From NCBI GenBank assembly GCA_020055645.1, contig CM034548.1:28446201-28510200 (forward strand): DNA of 64,000 nt. The letters are read 5' to 3'. The notes beneath the pieces were generated by a model. It saw only the letters and a program-made list of their open reading frames with translations. It was not told the origin of the DNA and did not search any database. Numbering within the stretch: position 1 is the stretch's first letter; the number at the start of each line of letters is the position of its first letter. This document shows, piece after piece, positions 52,747-64,000 of the stretch. The position numbers were made by a program, and so were the translations under genes. The DNA comes from Tomocerus qinae (taxonomy: Eukaryota; Arthropoda; Collembola; Entomobryomorpha; Tomoceridae).

Positions 52747-52764
52747 ACCGGTAATATTACCGGT
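52747..52764. repeat. 18 bp perfect palindrome containing TAATATTAC
   Basis: ACCGGTAATATTACCGGT reads the same on both strands. The central nonamer TAATATTAC equals the nicking-site motif of geminivirus and other circular ssDNA replicon origins. However, the arms here are only five bases, and no Rep-like frame was seen nearby. Coincidence is likely. Confidence 0.6.
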
Positions 52765-54081
52765 ATCTAACTCCGCTCACTATCAAACCCTTTTTAATTC
52801 TATCGATCAATAGTTGTTCGGCGAACTGATGTCATTCATAACTGCCGATTTCTCAAATGAGATACTATGTACATACATGAAACCAGTAAAGTTTGCATGT
52901 GGGGAAGAAAAAGACATAAATTATGTACAAATATTCACAACGCAGATAAAATATCTTAGAACATGTAACTGAAATTGCCATTTGGCATTATTCATGTTAA
53001 AGATGTGTCCGAAAAAGTGTTTTCTTACAGTTACATCCAACTTACTGTTAATTGTGGCTATCTATTTTCATTATCGATTACCTTTTTGAGCAACATTTCA
53101 AAAAATATTAGTTTCCTCTGAAATCCACATTAAGCATCGGGATAATAAATCATTTAGCAGGAACTTATTGTTTGTCTCACTGAATACCCATTGGAATTTG
53201 GAGAATAGCTGAAGGGGTGACACGGAATCAATAGAATACATAATAGTCTGCTTTTAAAAAGGTGAAGTTGTCTAGAAATGTGTCACTATCTAGTAATTCC
53301 ATTACTATTTTAGAAAAAAACATAAAAGAAACTGTCACTCTACAGTGATATGTAGTCTACAGTGGAATCTGTATGTAGTGATTTGCTACCAAGGCCACCA
53401 GAACTCCATCAGTCGTTGAATTACTGTAGAGGGTTGGAGTTTCAAGTCGGACTTTGTATAGCAACTTTATTTGCATTTTGCTAAGAATTTTAAGGTAGTA
53501 TTTTAACAATGTATTTGAGTGGGCAGCAAATAGGGTTTTGTAACAGAGATTTGTAAATGAAGGATGTAATGTATTAAAAAGATTTAGTATTAAACTGGAA
53601 TTCATTGTGAATGATTGAATAGGTAGCTACATATACATAACTAGAAAGCGAAGCAATCCAATCAGTCCAATTGAAACATTTCATTTCCTATTGCCACAAA
53701 AGCTTTCAAGAGGTTTGGCCTGGAATGAATGCAAGGATATAGATACAATAATATAATGTAAGAACTATGATTAGTTTTCACTGAGCAGCATTATCTGTGC
53801 AGTACTACGAAGTATACGTAAAGTAGCTAGTAAGTAGTCCACCTCCTTTACATTGTATTGAACATATTTTCACATGAAGTTAATCAATGTGTATCTATAG
53901 CTATTACTTCTGGAGGAATATAGTCTTTTCGATGCATTACTCAAAGTAGGAAGTAGAAAGCATTTGACTGAGTAAATCAGGAGTATTTTGTGTTCTCTAA
54001 ATGGAGGTTATTCTGTAGAGTTACCTACATACATTAGGGCAAAGTGATAAGTAGTGAGCCATTGCAATCATTCGGACGAAT

Positions 54082-54097
54082 GAGAGAGAGAGAGAGA
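54082..54097. repeat. (GA)n microsatellite
   Basis: Eight GA units. This is a simple repeat. Confidence 0.85.
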
Positions 54098-57000
54098 AGT
54101 AAGTAAACGGAGTAGAAGGGTTGGTATGTAATGTGTTCGGATGGAAAATGAGTAGTTATGAGTTAAATGTAGGAAGAGTATATGATTATTCTGTACTTTC
54201 TATCAGTATTCAGCGAGCCAGTCAGTTAAATACACTTTCGGAAGATCTGATAGTATCGCAAATCTGAACTGTAATAACACTACTAGTACGTAGTAAAGTC
54301 GTACATAATTCTATCACCAGGCAAACTAAATGGAAACAGTATCAAAGGAATCAATAGGACGCAATTTTGGCAAAGACCCAATGCTATCAGTAGAATAGAA
54401 AAGGAAAGAACCCTTTTCTTCCCTTCTTTTTGATTAAAGATTCGTTTCTGGTTTTTATGCTATAAGGAACATATCTAAGTGAGCAAAATAAACAGACACC
54501 CTACCTATAGATAGCAAATATTAAACTCGTTTTTAGCATCCATGATTGGTTAGCTTTAAAAATGTATAATTCAAACATAGTACAAGTATCACCTAATTGC
54601 TAATCTGTTGTCTGAGTAAGAAGGAGAAGAAATAGGATTAAAACATTGTTCGCCAGTGTCTACTTAGTACAAAAATTCCAATGCTTAATCTATTTATATC
54701 AAGTATATAACGTTTTATTAAAATTTAACAGGATGAGCTGGTAGACCACAATTAAGTAGGATGAAGAATATTGGAGGAAAATATTACAGAATTGAATAAA
54801 CTTTGTAATTAAATCAGGCATATTTCTTTACTCTTTCCCTTTGGGAAATTGTTTCCACAAATGAAAATTTATATCCATTTACGTGAACCAGACTGTAGTG
54901 TAAATAATCCTAGAAAATTCATGTCCACACGCTTTCAACTACCTCCTTCCGTTAGATACCTTCGTACCCACTTGGCTCTTCTCCAGAATTGAGAATGCTA
55001 AACAAACAACTTAAGATCCGTCCTTTCGTTTTCAACAAGAGAACAGGATTGGCTCCGTTTTTCTTTATATAAATAAGTAACATTCCTAGAAGGGTCGATA
55101 CTGTTATAATATATTTAACTTTTAAATTTTTCAATTAGTATTTCTTCCTCTTATAACATAATAGTTTGTGTAAAACAATTTCCCTACATTGTATAAGAGC
55201 AACTTACTTGCACAAAGGGAGTCCAATTGCAATATTTTGAACAATTCCTAAAGAAAATTCTATCTTTCGTAGCGTGCACTAAACTTTTATTTGTATCATC
55301 TTTTTCGTCCCATTTTAAAAAAATGCCTAGCTTTATTATATCGTTGTTTCTTATGGCGTGTAAGATTACAAAATGTTTGTACAGTTATGTTGTTAGATTC
55401 TGCAATGATTTTCATTATGTGAGAAATAAATCAGGAATTTAAATCTACTTAGTAGTACTTGCCATTCAATTCAATAAATTAGTCCTTCTTTAACTTATTG
55501 ATCGTGAAATAAAGGACATATTGCATAAGGGTGTGAATGATGTTATGAATTTGGGATTGTGCAGAAATGCATAATGCAATGGTGTTGCATGGGCAAGAGT
55601 TGAAAGCAATTTCATTTTTATTCATGGGGCCATTAATCGTGAGTTAATTAAATTTGAAAGAGATGTAAAGGGACATGTAGCGTTTTGATACATTGCCATT
55701 GTATAGGGACAGAGTTGTGGAAAGCTATAGATAGCAGTATAAATTGATTTGTGGAGGAACATGAAAAAAATTTGCTTTTGCATTATTCTGTACAGGGAAA
55801 GAAGATGTGAGTCAATCCAGTCCATAAATTCTGTCAAGTTTATAGATGATAGAGATGAATGAAAGAGGAAATGCTGAGGAGCCAAAGTCTCGGTTTAGGA
55901 GTAGCGCCATTCCAAGACATAGATAACACTATTGAACTCTAAACACATTGCTCTACCCTTAATATGAAAAATTAACTTGGGAAAAAATGCCAAGGTCCTA
56001 AGATCAATTTTGTATAAGGAATTCAGTGTGTCCTGTGCACAATGGACAAGACGGGACGGGGAAAGTCGGGAAGAATGCCGTGCAAGTTAAAAGTTTTGCT
56101 TGGAAACTCACGGTTGAATAAGTACGTACACAATTGAGGGCTTAAATGTTGAACTTTGGGAAATGTTATGTAGCATCTATACAATATGTACATAAAAGTG
56201 TTTGTAAAATGTACGTAACCCATGGCTTGGAATGGCAAAACTCCAGGCCAAGTCCATTTGGTCTTTTAGGAAGGTGTCGATTGAAATAGAGCATGTGGCC
56301 AAGACCCTGTTGAAAATATGGAGACTCGGGATGTGAAAGTCAGACGTTTTATATATAAACTAATGCAATGTTGACGCTGCATTTCTTGCAGGCATAGCAA
56401 TACATTAGGCTAAGAACACAAAGTGTACGACAGGAAAGGAGAGCACAAGATCAGCAGAAGGTACATACACACAACAACATATTTCAATATACATACATCC
56501 AATAAAAATGGGTTACGGAAACGTGGAAGAACGTTCTATGTTTATACCTATAGCTTTATATTCCGACTTTTTATTCTGCAAGACAAAGTGCTAGGGCTAT
56601 AATTGTAGGGAGGGATCTCATCTATTTCCAACACTAGTAATCTAAACTCTCCATTCTGATGCGGCGGCAGTGCCATAGAATAAGGTGCAAATGTGCATTA
56701 TTAGGTGCCTTGAACAGACAGAGATGCTGAATACTACTTATACGTACTATACTCTAAACCGTGCATTGTGTATATAAAGTATTATTCTGGCATTCAACTC
56801 TTGTAAAGAAAAGATATATAGATATACCAGATTCCGTACGTACACACTTAAGGCCAAGAGTCTAAACAAACAGTTGAAATCGACATCGGTGAATGCAGAC
56901 TTATTCGGCCCAGTTTAATAACAAGACAAGACGTCCTGCCTGCTTGGTGTTCTTGCAGTTTCGTCGGAGTTTATTGGAGCGGCCGTGAAATGGAAAGCCA

Positions 57001-57290
57001 CTTGGGGTCTTGCAGACTCTTGATTCACACACAATATATTATATACCATTTCTCTCGTATACACAGTCTCCACTCTATACTATGCGTCTTAGTCCCCCTG
57101 ACAGGTGACGCTGATTTACAAACTTGTCAGACAAAAACTACAGAGACAACTTAATTAGTGCAGTCGCCAGAAAAAGTGGATCTTGAGATTCTTGACTGAC
57201 TATATAGATTTGTCTCTTCTGAATATTCATTTACGACCACATTATTACTAGTATATGGTATAGTGCGTGCAATAGGAAAGAAAATACAGT

Positions 57291-57629
57291 TCAATCTGTG
57301 TAAGTGGAATAGTTGGGGTCGAGGTGAAGGAACTTGCAAAAGTTGCCAATTGGACTAGGACAGAGACATTTCTGTGCGGAGACAAAACACTCATTGTCAG
57401 CTTGTTCAGGGAAAGTTTCCCCGTCCTCTTCCTCTTGCGTGTCTTCGTCTGTTATGCTATGTATTTCCAGAACAGTCCGTCTTCCCTTGCTACTTGAAAC
57501 TAAATGACAGTAACAACGTCTGACTAAGAGCGACTTTGTTTGTTCTCCCTTATTGTCGTCGTCAAATTCAGATAAATAACGTAAATGGAGTGTGGGAGTT
57601 AAGCTGACATCATAAAAGTCATCAAATCT
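57291..57629 (-). CDS. Likely 3'-terminal coding exon, acidic Cys-containing protein
   Basis: On the minus strand, an acceptor GTGTGCAG is followed by 112 open codons starting on a codon boundary and ending in TGA. The segment has higher GC and more balanced codons than the flanking DNA. The encoded tail begins with an Asp/Phe/Tyr-rich stretch, then has an acidic run at about residues 60-71. Cysteines are at 39, 41, 81, 88, 90 and 98 (C-x-C, then C-x6-C-x-C-x7-C). No membrane segment is present. The upstream tract before the acceptor is a poor polypyrimidine run, which weakens the model. An in-frame stop lies two codons before the acceptor, so upstream exons must exist. A GTG is the only start-like codon there. 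I do not recognise the family. The preceding exons were not found in the window. Confidence 0.45.
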   Translation of the reverse strand, partial: RFDDFYDVSLTPTLHLRYLSEFDDDNKGEQTKSLLVRRCYCHLVSSSKGRRTVLEIHSITDEDTQEEEDGETFPEQADNECFVSAQKCLCPSPIGNFCKFLHLDPNYSTYTD

Positions 57630-60600
57630 CTGCACACATCACATCCGGTTCATACACACTCTCTTCCCCATTGTCTTCCACGTTAAGTCATACAAGTCAT
57701 CCCTTGTTCTCTCCTATCCCTCTCCTCTTCACTCAACTTCAAGTAGGCATCTTCAATGTGTCATAGCAGAAGAATAATATACCATCTCCCTTGATATCCC
57801 TCTACCCCATTCCACACACTATTTCTACCTACCTAACATTGTACAAAGAATTCTGACGACAGTGCACCACTATAAATGATAATACCCTCAATCTATACAA
57901 TATACGCTACATCTCTATGATACACACAATTGGAGCAAAGAATATTATATCCGCATACTTCTCCATTTTTGATACACTGAGTTGTTTGGCACAGTCATTT
58001 GTATTTTTCGTTTAATCAGACTGTTTATACCAAAAAATAAAATTGAACTTTTCTAGCTCTACCATTTACGACTATTATATTTGTCGTTGAGCAGCACTTT
58101 AGAATTGTCATTGCTCAACAAAATGAGAAATAGTAATGTAGACACTTTCAAGCAGAGAGTATACCTAATCCTCCAAAAAATAGTCGGCTCAACCTACTGT
58201 CAAAAATGCTTTTTGCCATTTCTACTATATCATTAGAAAGTTGCAATTGCAAGAGAAGAATATTGATACCGATAATAATTTCGAGGGCCAAATTGAGAAT
58301 ATTCATCTCTATCTAAATAATATTTATTACAGTTACTACGTATAATTATATGTAGCCCATAAAAGTATTTTTGGAAATTGGAAGGTTGAGACCTCTTCCT
58401 TGGAAACTGTGGGCTTAACAGACACAAAGAAAACTTAAGAAGAAATTATGCCTATTGTGAAGAAAGTAGGTTACATTGAAACTGCGCAAAGAACCAGTGC
58501 ATGGTATATTACTTGTTCTATGAAATCAAATAGCAAGTTACGTGTGCTAAAGCCATTCAAATACAATAATGCATCTATGCGTAATTTGAAGTATTGATCC
58601 CTTAATAACGGCTGCAATTTCTGGCATTTTGTGCTACATTATACACTTAAGGCATAATTTTCGACATGAATTAAAAATATACAGCCAGAAATTGTATATA
58701 TAGTTCTGTAATATATGAACCAATTCACGGAACGATATTTATTTCAAAATCTCTGACAAAGTGGATTGAAACAGATCGATTTTCCAGAAAGATGTGAAGT
58801 GAAATTCAAATCTTTATGATTTTTGTGTATATTAATATTTGGGGTAAGTTGTGAATGGTTGAAAAGTTCAGTCGAGTGGAAATGTAGTAAAAACGGTAGT
58901 CTGTATATAGGTGGCTAAGTAGAGATTCGAGCAGAATGTTGCCAACCCACAGAGATGTTTCAACTAATCCTGTAAAAGTGTCTGTGTAACAGTAATGGGT
59001 GGCAGTTAGTCTGCAGCTTGTCCCCAATAATTCTTTTTTGCTCGATTTGTCACAAGGAATTTATTATGGATATGGGGCAGAAGAATATGACTATATACAG
59101 CCCGGGTTGACCTTACACCATGAAGATCAAATAGTTCAAGACAAATCTATATAGGACCTAGCTGGGATTTCTCCATAATAATTTATAGTCTTGAGCTTAT
59201 ATTTAGCCTGTCCTTTAGCCATCAATAATATTAGTATTTTATGTGTATCACCTACAGAATAAAAATGTCATTGAACAAGATAAGTGTTTTTGGATGAGTT
59301 CTAAAGGTAATTCTTTCATTTAATTTAGATAGCATGTTGTTAAGTGGAATTTGATATTACCCTGTCAAATCTTTCCGGAGTACATTTCAGAAATGCCAGG
59401 AGGAGACTAAAATGTATACCAAAAATAGCTAAAAGATTATCAACATGCACGCGGAACGTGGACATGTAAACTTTCCCTCAAACCATTTCATTATAATAAT
59501 TCCATAAGTGTCAGTATATCACATCGCATTAACTTGATATATTGTCACATTGCTATAGAAATCTCATCCAATAACATTTTAACATACTAGCATCTTGTCC
59601 CGTCCCACTTTATTATTATTACTCAGACCAGGAATGGATTTCTCATCCTGAACTTTTACTACTCAACGTATTAACTGTATAGATTTTCTGATATTGGATC
59701 CTGATTGAGCATTTCCGCTCAGATGGAAGTAAGTGTAATGACTACACGTAGTGCTCAAACCACCTATTATATATTCACTCACATCCTTATACATGGCAAT
59801 TTTGAATACCTAGATATGTATGAACTCGAGTGATCGACCGTCCTCCTAGGTAAGTGTGTCACAAAATGTTTTTCTCATTTCTGTTTAAGTACTAAATAGT
59901 TTCCCTTGCGGGTTTTTATACTTTCGTCGTCCCCCATTTTTCGATAACATACATTGTTGTACTAAACAATGTGGATTCCTTTTAGTCTTTGCTGAATTAT
60001 TCATTAGGGTTTATTATTACCCTTATAAATAGTGAAAAAATAGAGATAATATGTAGGCTAGTGTATAATGTTGAATACAGAGATTTTATTCACGGAACAA
60101 AAACTGCGAAAATAAATTGTTTGGGGTCAGAGAGATGCATCATTGATATTGAGTACATAAATTATGTACACACGCATTGATGCATCCTATCCTATGGATG
60201 TTAGCGTTAAATCTTATATGCCGTCACTAGTAATACGAACCAGTGAATTGTGACAAAATTTTATGAAGTTATCACTTAAAATTAGTTTACATACCTATAT
60301 AACAACCTGTTAAAACTTTAAACTTTCAAGATTGAGGTAGGAAAGTGTCTCCAGCAAGGAACTAGTTTCGTTGGGATTAATTCCGGTAGAACAATAAAGA
60401 CAGCAAGGCACCGAACAATAAGTACTGGTCACAATTTCGATATGTAAAGGCCATTTAGCCATTTGTCAAAAAACAATATTTTTTCTGTGAGACTCAATTA
60501 AGATTTTTAAAAAGCAACTAATTTTATTTTTGGCAAAACCCAGTCTTTGACCCCTAGGACCATGTCTGGGAAAAAAGAATTTTCAAAATTGCTAAATTGC

Positions 60601-63600
60601 GTAATCTCTGATTTCCTAAAAATTAAAATTTGAAAGTGTGCATACTCTACAAGTTTAAGTAGTCACTAGGAAGTTACCTTAATAAACCATTGTCCTATAT
60701 CGGGCCTTAACTGCGGAATGAGGAGGCCAGATAAAATGATTTTTGATAACTTTGTTGTAGCATCTGATCCTGCAGGTACTTTACGTATTAATGATGGAAA
60801 TAATGGAGAAGAGACTTGTGGTTTTTCAATGGATTCCCAGCTTACAAAAGGATAATAGTGGTTTCAATGTATAAAAACCTTTCTATGTAAAAATTGGCTT
60901 AATAAAAAACTTAAAAACAACATCAAATGACAATTTGATGTTGTTTTTAGAACTTTGATAATTCAGTAAGATTTTACCATGTCTTATTCATGTTAGTAAC
61001 CATGGATGGTTTTTGTCAGTACTTACAAGTTTAAAAGGACAAATAATTTTACATCCATCATATAGTCAGCAAGAATTACTAACAATTTTGCTGTACTTAT
61101 TGTGCAACTCATCGGTTCACATCGCAATGACAGCATATTAGATTTAACGCTAACATAGGGAATAAGACAAGACAGTATTCTCCATGTTTACGTTACCCAA
61201 GTGAAGCTGGGATTTTCTTGCTGTTATTTTGCTAAGTACTCAAAAACAGTGAGCTATAGGGCAAAACAGAAGTGGAAACATTCACTTCTTTCTCTGATTC
61301 GGAAGGATGCATCAGTTATTGTCAACCTTAATGCTTTGAAAGTGTACTCGAGTTGAGTATGCCGGTTTCCACAAACGTAAAAAATGGAGCACATTGAGCA
61401 CGGATGTTGGACAACATTAATTTGCAGTCATCATATCGAGACTTGTACTTGTCATTTTTATTTAATACCGATATTCAAATATTGTTTAAATTGCACTGGT
61501 AATTTTTAAAAAAAATATACATATGCCTATATAGGCAGTTTGTGGAGATAAAATGAAACAGAGTGAAACTATTTAATTCAATATGCATGGAATTCAAAAC
61601 AGTAATAGAGGCAATTATGACAGTATTATCCACCAAGTGTATAGAATTAACCTCAATTTAAAAGAGAAAATCCATTTTGGTTTGGTACCCAGACAAGAGA
61701 GAAATTTGTAATATATATAATTAAAATTTGTCCACGCCATTTATACTGAATCACCCCTTTACAGAATAGAATAGGAATTCTTCTTCGATATCGGTAACGC
61801 ATATTATTCGAAAATACACAAATACAACTGCCTTTTACTTATAATACTAGATGTGGGTCCATTGTTCTTGTTGACTTCCAAGGACTTCTAACCTAGATAC
61901 TGTTTAATTTCAGAAATGGAGAAGCTCTCATAACATATTATCCTCATTATCTTTGTTTTAAAAAATGTTCTTTTGTTAAATTTTAACAGCAGAATAAACA
62001 CAATAATTGAGCGAATACGATAAACATCTTTGGCTGCTGTTTATACAAGTTCTTTAAGATACGTAAGACGGTAACATACAGATAAAACTATATACAAGAC
62101 TCGGATTCTTGTATGTTTGCTTAGATAATGGCATTATGTCTATAGTTTCAATACAGGGTTTTGTTCCTTGGTATTTCATGGGTCAATAATTTCACCCTTG
62201 CAGAATATTAAACAAAAGCCCCTCCGAGTTACGGTTTGTGGAGACTAAATAAATGTTACAAATGAATCGATCATAATATATTTGAATGTATTTAATAAAA
62301 GGAAGTCTTACATAATACATAAGACGGTAGAAGGGGACGTGTCAAGGCTGGCGTTAGTGGACCCAGCCTTCAGGTTGGGAAATCAAATTGACTGTTGCGA
62401 GTGTAAGACAAATCAGAGAAAAGTTGGTTGTTTCGGAAGGAAGTTAAGGGAAAACGGTTTTTAGTAATAGACCTAACTAGACGTGCTTTTTAATTGTGGC
62501 TGAAAGCTTAAGCTTGAACGGATGCAATGAAGTAGAAAAGTTGTAAGCTTTCACTCTGCGTGGGCTGCTGAGAGGCTTTCAAAGAATTTTGTGCACACAA
62601 GTAGCTAGTCTAGCAAACATTCTATGTAGATACTTGTCAGTGTTGTCAGTGGGTGTAAGCAATAACGCATTGTACAGTGTTCACGGTACGCTTCATAAGC
62701 CTCTGACTTTTTCATCCTTTTTTAAATCACATCCCTAACGCATGAACACGAAGAAAATGGAATTCACCTCCTTTGGCATCAATCTCATTTGGACTAGTTT
62801 TTCTTGGAATTGGAAAAATATTATATAGACATTGTAGAGATGACAAATGAAATGAAAAAGACCAAAAAGGAAATAATGTACTTGTTTATGTTTGAAGAAT
62901 ACATACGGCTTGAACTGAGCAAAGTATTTAGACCAAGTGCAAAGTCGACTTTTATCTAGATTGGCCCTTTGAACTGACATAACGAGTTTTAAAAATTTAC
63001 ATAAGCGAATGTAAAGCTGAGATCTCATTTAAATTAATGAGCTCTTTTGTATTGCAAATAAATTCAGCACTCAATTAGTTTTACAATAGTATCAGTTCAA
63101 CAAATTTCAACCACTATACTATTTGTTTCTGTTTAGCTCCTGACTCGCTTCGTATTTCAAAAGGAAAGGGGCTGAGCAACTGTATAATGAAGGAAATGAC
63201 AATTCATTTTGTTAGAATACATGCCAGGTGCTTTTCTATCCCCATACAACTCTCTTCAAATAAAATTACTTTCCGCCCACGGATAATTATAACACATTCA
63301 TGTTATTTTGAGTCGAGATAAACGTAAAGAAATTGTCCAAAGAAGCGTATCAATTTATAATTTACCTTTTTAATATCACACAATATAAATTTAACCATTT
63401 TCCAAGTAACTCTTCTTTAGGTTATCGCATTTTGAAATCAAACCCAATCTTTCAAACCCTTTCGAAATTCCATTTCAGTAATGCTTGGGGCCTAGTTCAC
63501 AGAAATCCTTTTATGGCTTAAAAATTAATCTCGATAGTTTTTCCTCTTACAACATCCAATTTGGAAATATAAATAGCCCATAGATCAAAATTTTTGTCAT

Positions 63601-64000
63601 CCTCCTCCCTCTCTTGGAAGTTACCCTTTATTTTGAGTATATACTAATACATTCAGATTGTAAGAGTTATCCATGATTAGTCGGAGTAGGAAAAAGCATG
63701 TATTTTACTCATAGACAATTCACGCGCAACAACGCAATGTAAACCAGACTGTGCCAAATCAAATTTCCACTGCAGCAGACGTTGTGGGAAAGAAAATGTA
63801 ACATCTTAAAAAGTTATACGAATTAAATATACTCACTATAAAGTCAGTAATTGTTATCTGCCGTATCAATGTTATACCTAAAATGTGTTTCTCTTATACT
63901 ATCTAGTGTGGTGGACTTTCACACGGCAGTGCAGAAAATACGTGACTGAGTCAAATCCTTTATTGTTACAATAAAACTTTAGTTTTCTAATTGTAAAATG
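57630..64000. other. Non-coding stretch, no gene recognised
   Basis: If the exon at 57291-57629 is real, part of this is its upstream intron. The minus-strand frames at 58233-58427 and 62735-63028 and the plus-strand Cys-containing frame at 62282-62464 (opening on TTG) lack splice support. A small perfect hairpin lies at 60913-60948. No RNA genes were recognised. Confidence 0.45.
60913..60948. repeat. Perfect 16 bp hairpin with GACA loop
   Basis: Arms 60913-60928 and 60933-60948 (AAAAACAACATCAAAT and its complement) flank a four-base loop. It is too short for a microRNA precursor and is not attached to any gene. Function unknown. Confidence 0.8.

Larger units (their letters stand above)
45936..57290. 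other. Non-coding stretch, no gene recognised
   Basis: About 11 kb without a supportable gene. Open frames here are short and AT-rich. It holds a hairpin with GAAGTCGTC arms at 49679-49724, a palindrome at 52747-52764 and a GA microsatellite. Near 56920-57020 a moderately GC-rich patch is open on the minus strand for about 45 codons and is Cys- and Arg-containing, but lacks clear splice sites. Confidence 0.45.

Noticed and set aside
56920-57030. Arg/Cys-containing minus-strand open segment downstream of the terminal exon
   Set aside because: It follows the TGA at 57291 and no donor was found to skip that stop. No clear acceptor of its own.
62282-62464. 60-codon plus-strand frame with CC-x-C-x8-C
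   Set aside because: No ATG (opens on TTG) and no convincing acceptor. The cysteine spacing does not match the cystine-knot gene.
1-64000. tRNA, rRNA, CRISPR arrays and bacterial-type operons
   Set aside because: I looked for tRNA T-arm and anticodon-arm patterns, rRNA-like blocks and regularly spaced repeats and saw none. Intron signals and composition indicate a eukaryotic genome.

Overview
This window looks like nuclear DNA from an animal, most likely an arthropod. I cannot name the species. It is AT-rich with very low gene density. It has GT-AG introns, a TATA box, a poly(A) signal, a THAP/P-element-type transposase remnant, and many small inverted-repeat (foldback or MITE-like) elements. 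No bacterial operons, rRNA, tRNA or CRISPR arrays were seen. Most open reading frames over 60 codons are the length expected by chance in DNA of this composition, and several lack an ATG. They are left out.

The best-supported gene is at 20639-23884 (+). It is a complete three-coding-exon gene for a small secreted cysteine-rich peptide with an inhibitor-cystine-knot (ICK/knottin) cysteine pattern. It has a TATA box upstream, a 3'UTR intron and a poly(A) signal. It lies in a cluster of mobile elements: a foldback at 18.3-19.4 kb, a hAT-like element ending 28 bp before the TATA box, and, inside its 2.9 kb intron 2, a nearly perfect 0.49 kb palindrome, tandem repeats of about 145 bp, and a direct-repeat pair flanking another foldback.

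At 25.6-28.6 kb there are two candidate minus-strand exons. Between them, on the plus strand, is a decayed THAP-domain P-element-like transposase, possibly nested in an intron. A short C-rich plus-strand ORF at 37.5 kb has a signal peptide and a Lys-Arg site. A likely 3'-terminal minus-strand exon lies at 57.3-57.6 kb. Weaker single-exon candidates lie at 5.35 kb and 8.7 kb (+).

Other repeats are a 178 bp MITE-like element at 29.5 kb, a 98-nt hairpin at 43.05 kb, foldbacks at 43.7-44.1 kb and 45.4-45.9 kb, and a few short tandem repeats. The rest (about 0-5, 9-18, 30-37, 46-57 and 58-64 kb) reads as intergenic or intronic DNA with no recognisable gene. All gene models come from reading splice signals and codons by eye, without homology searches.
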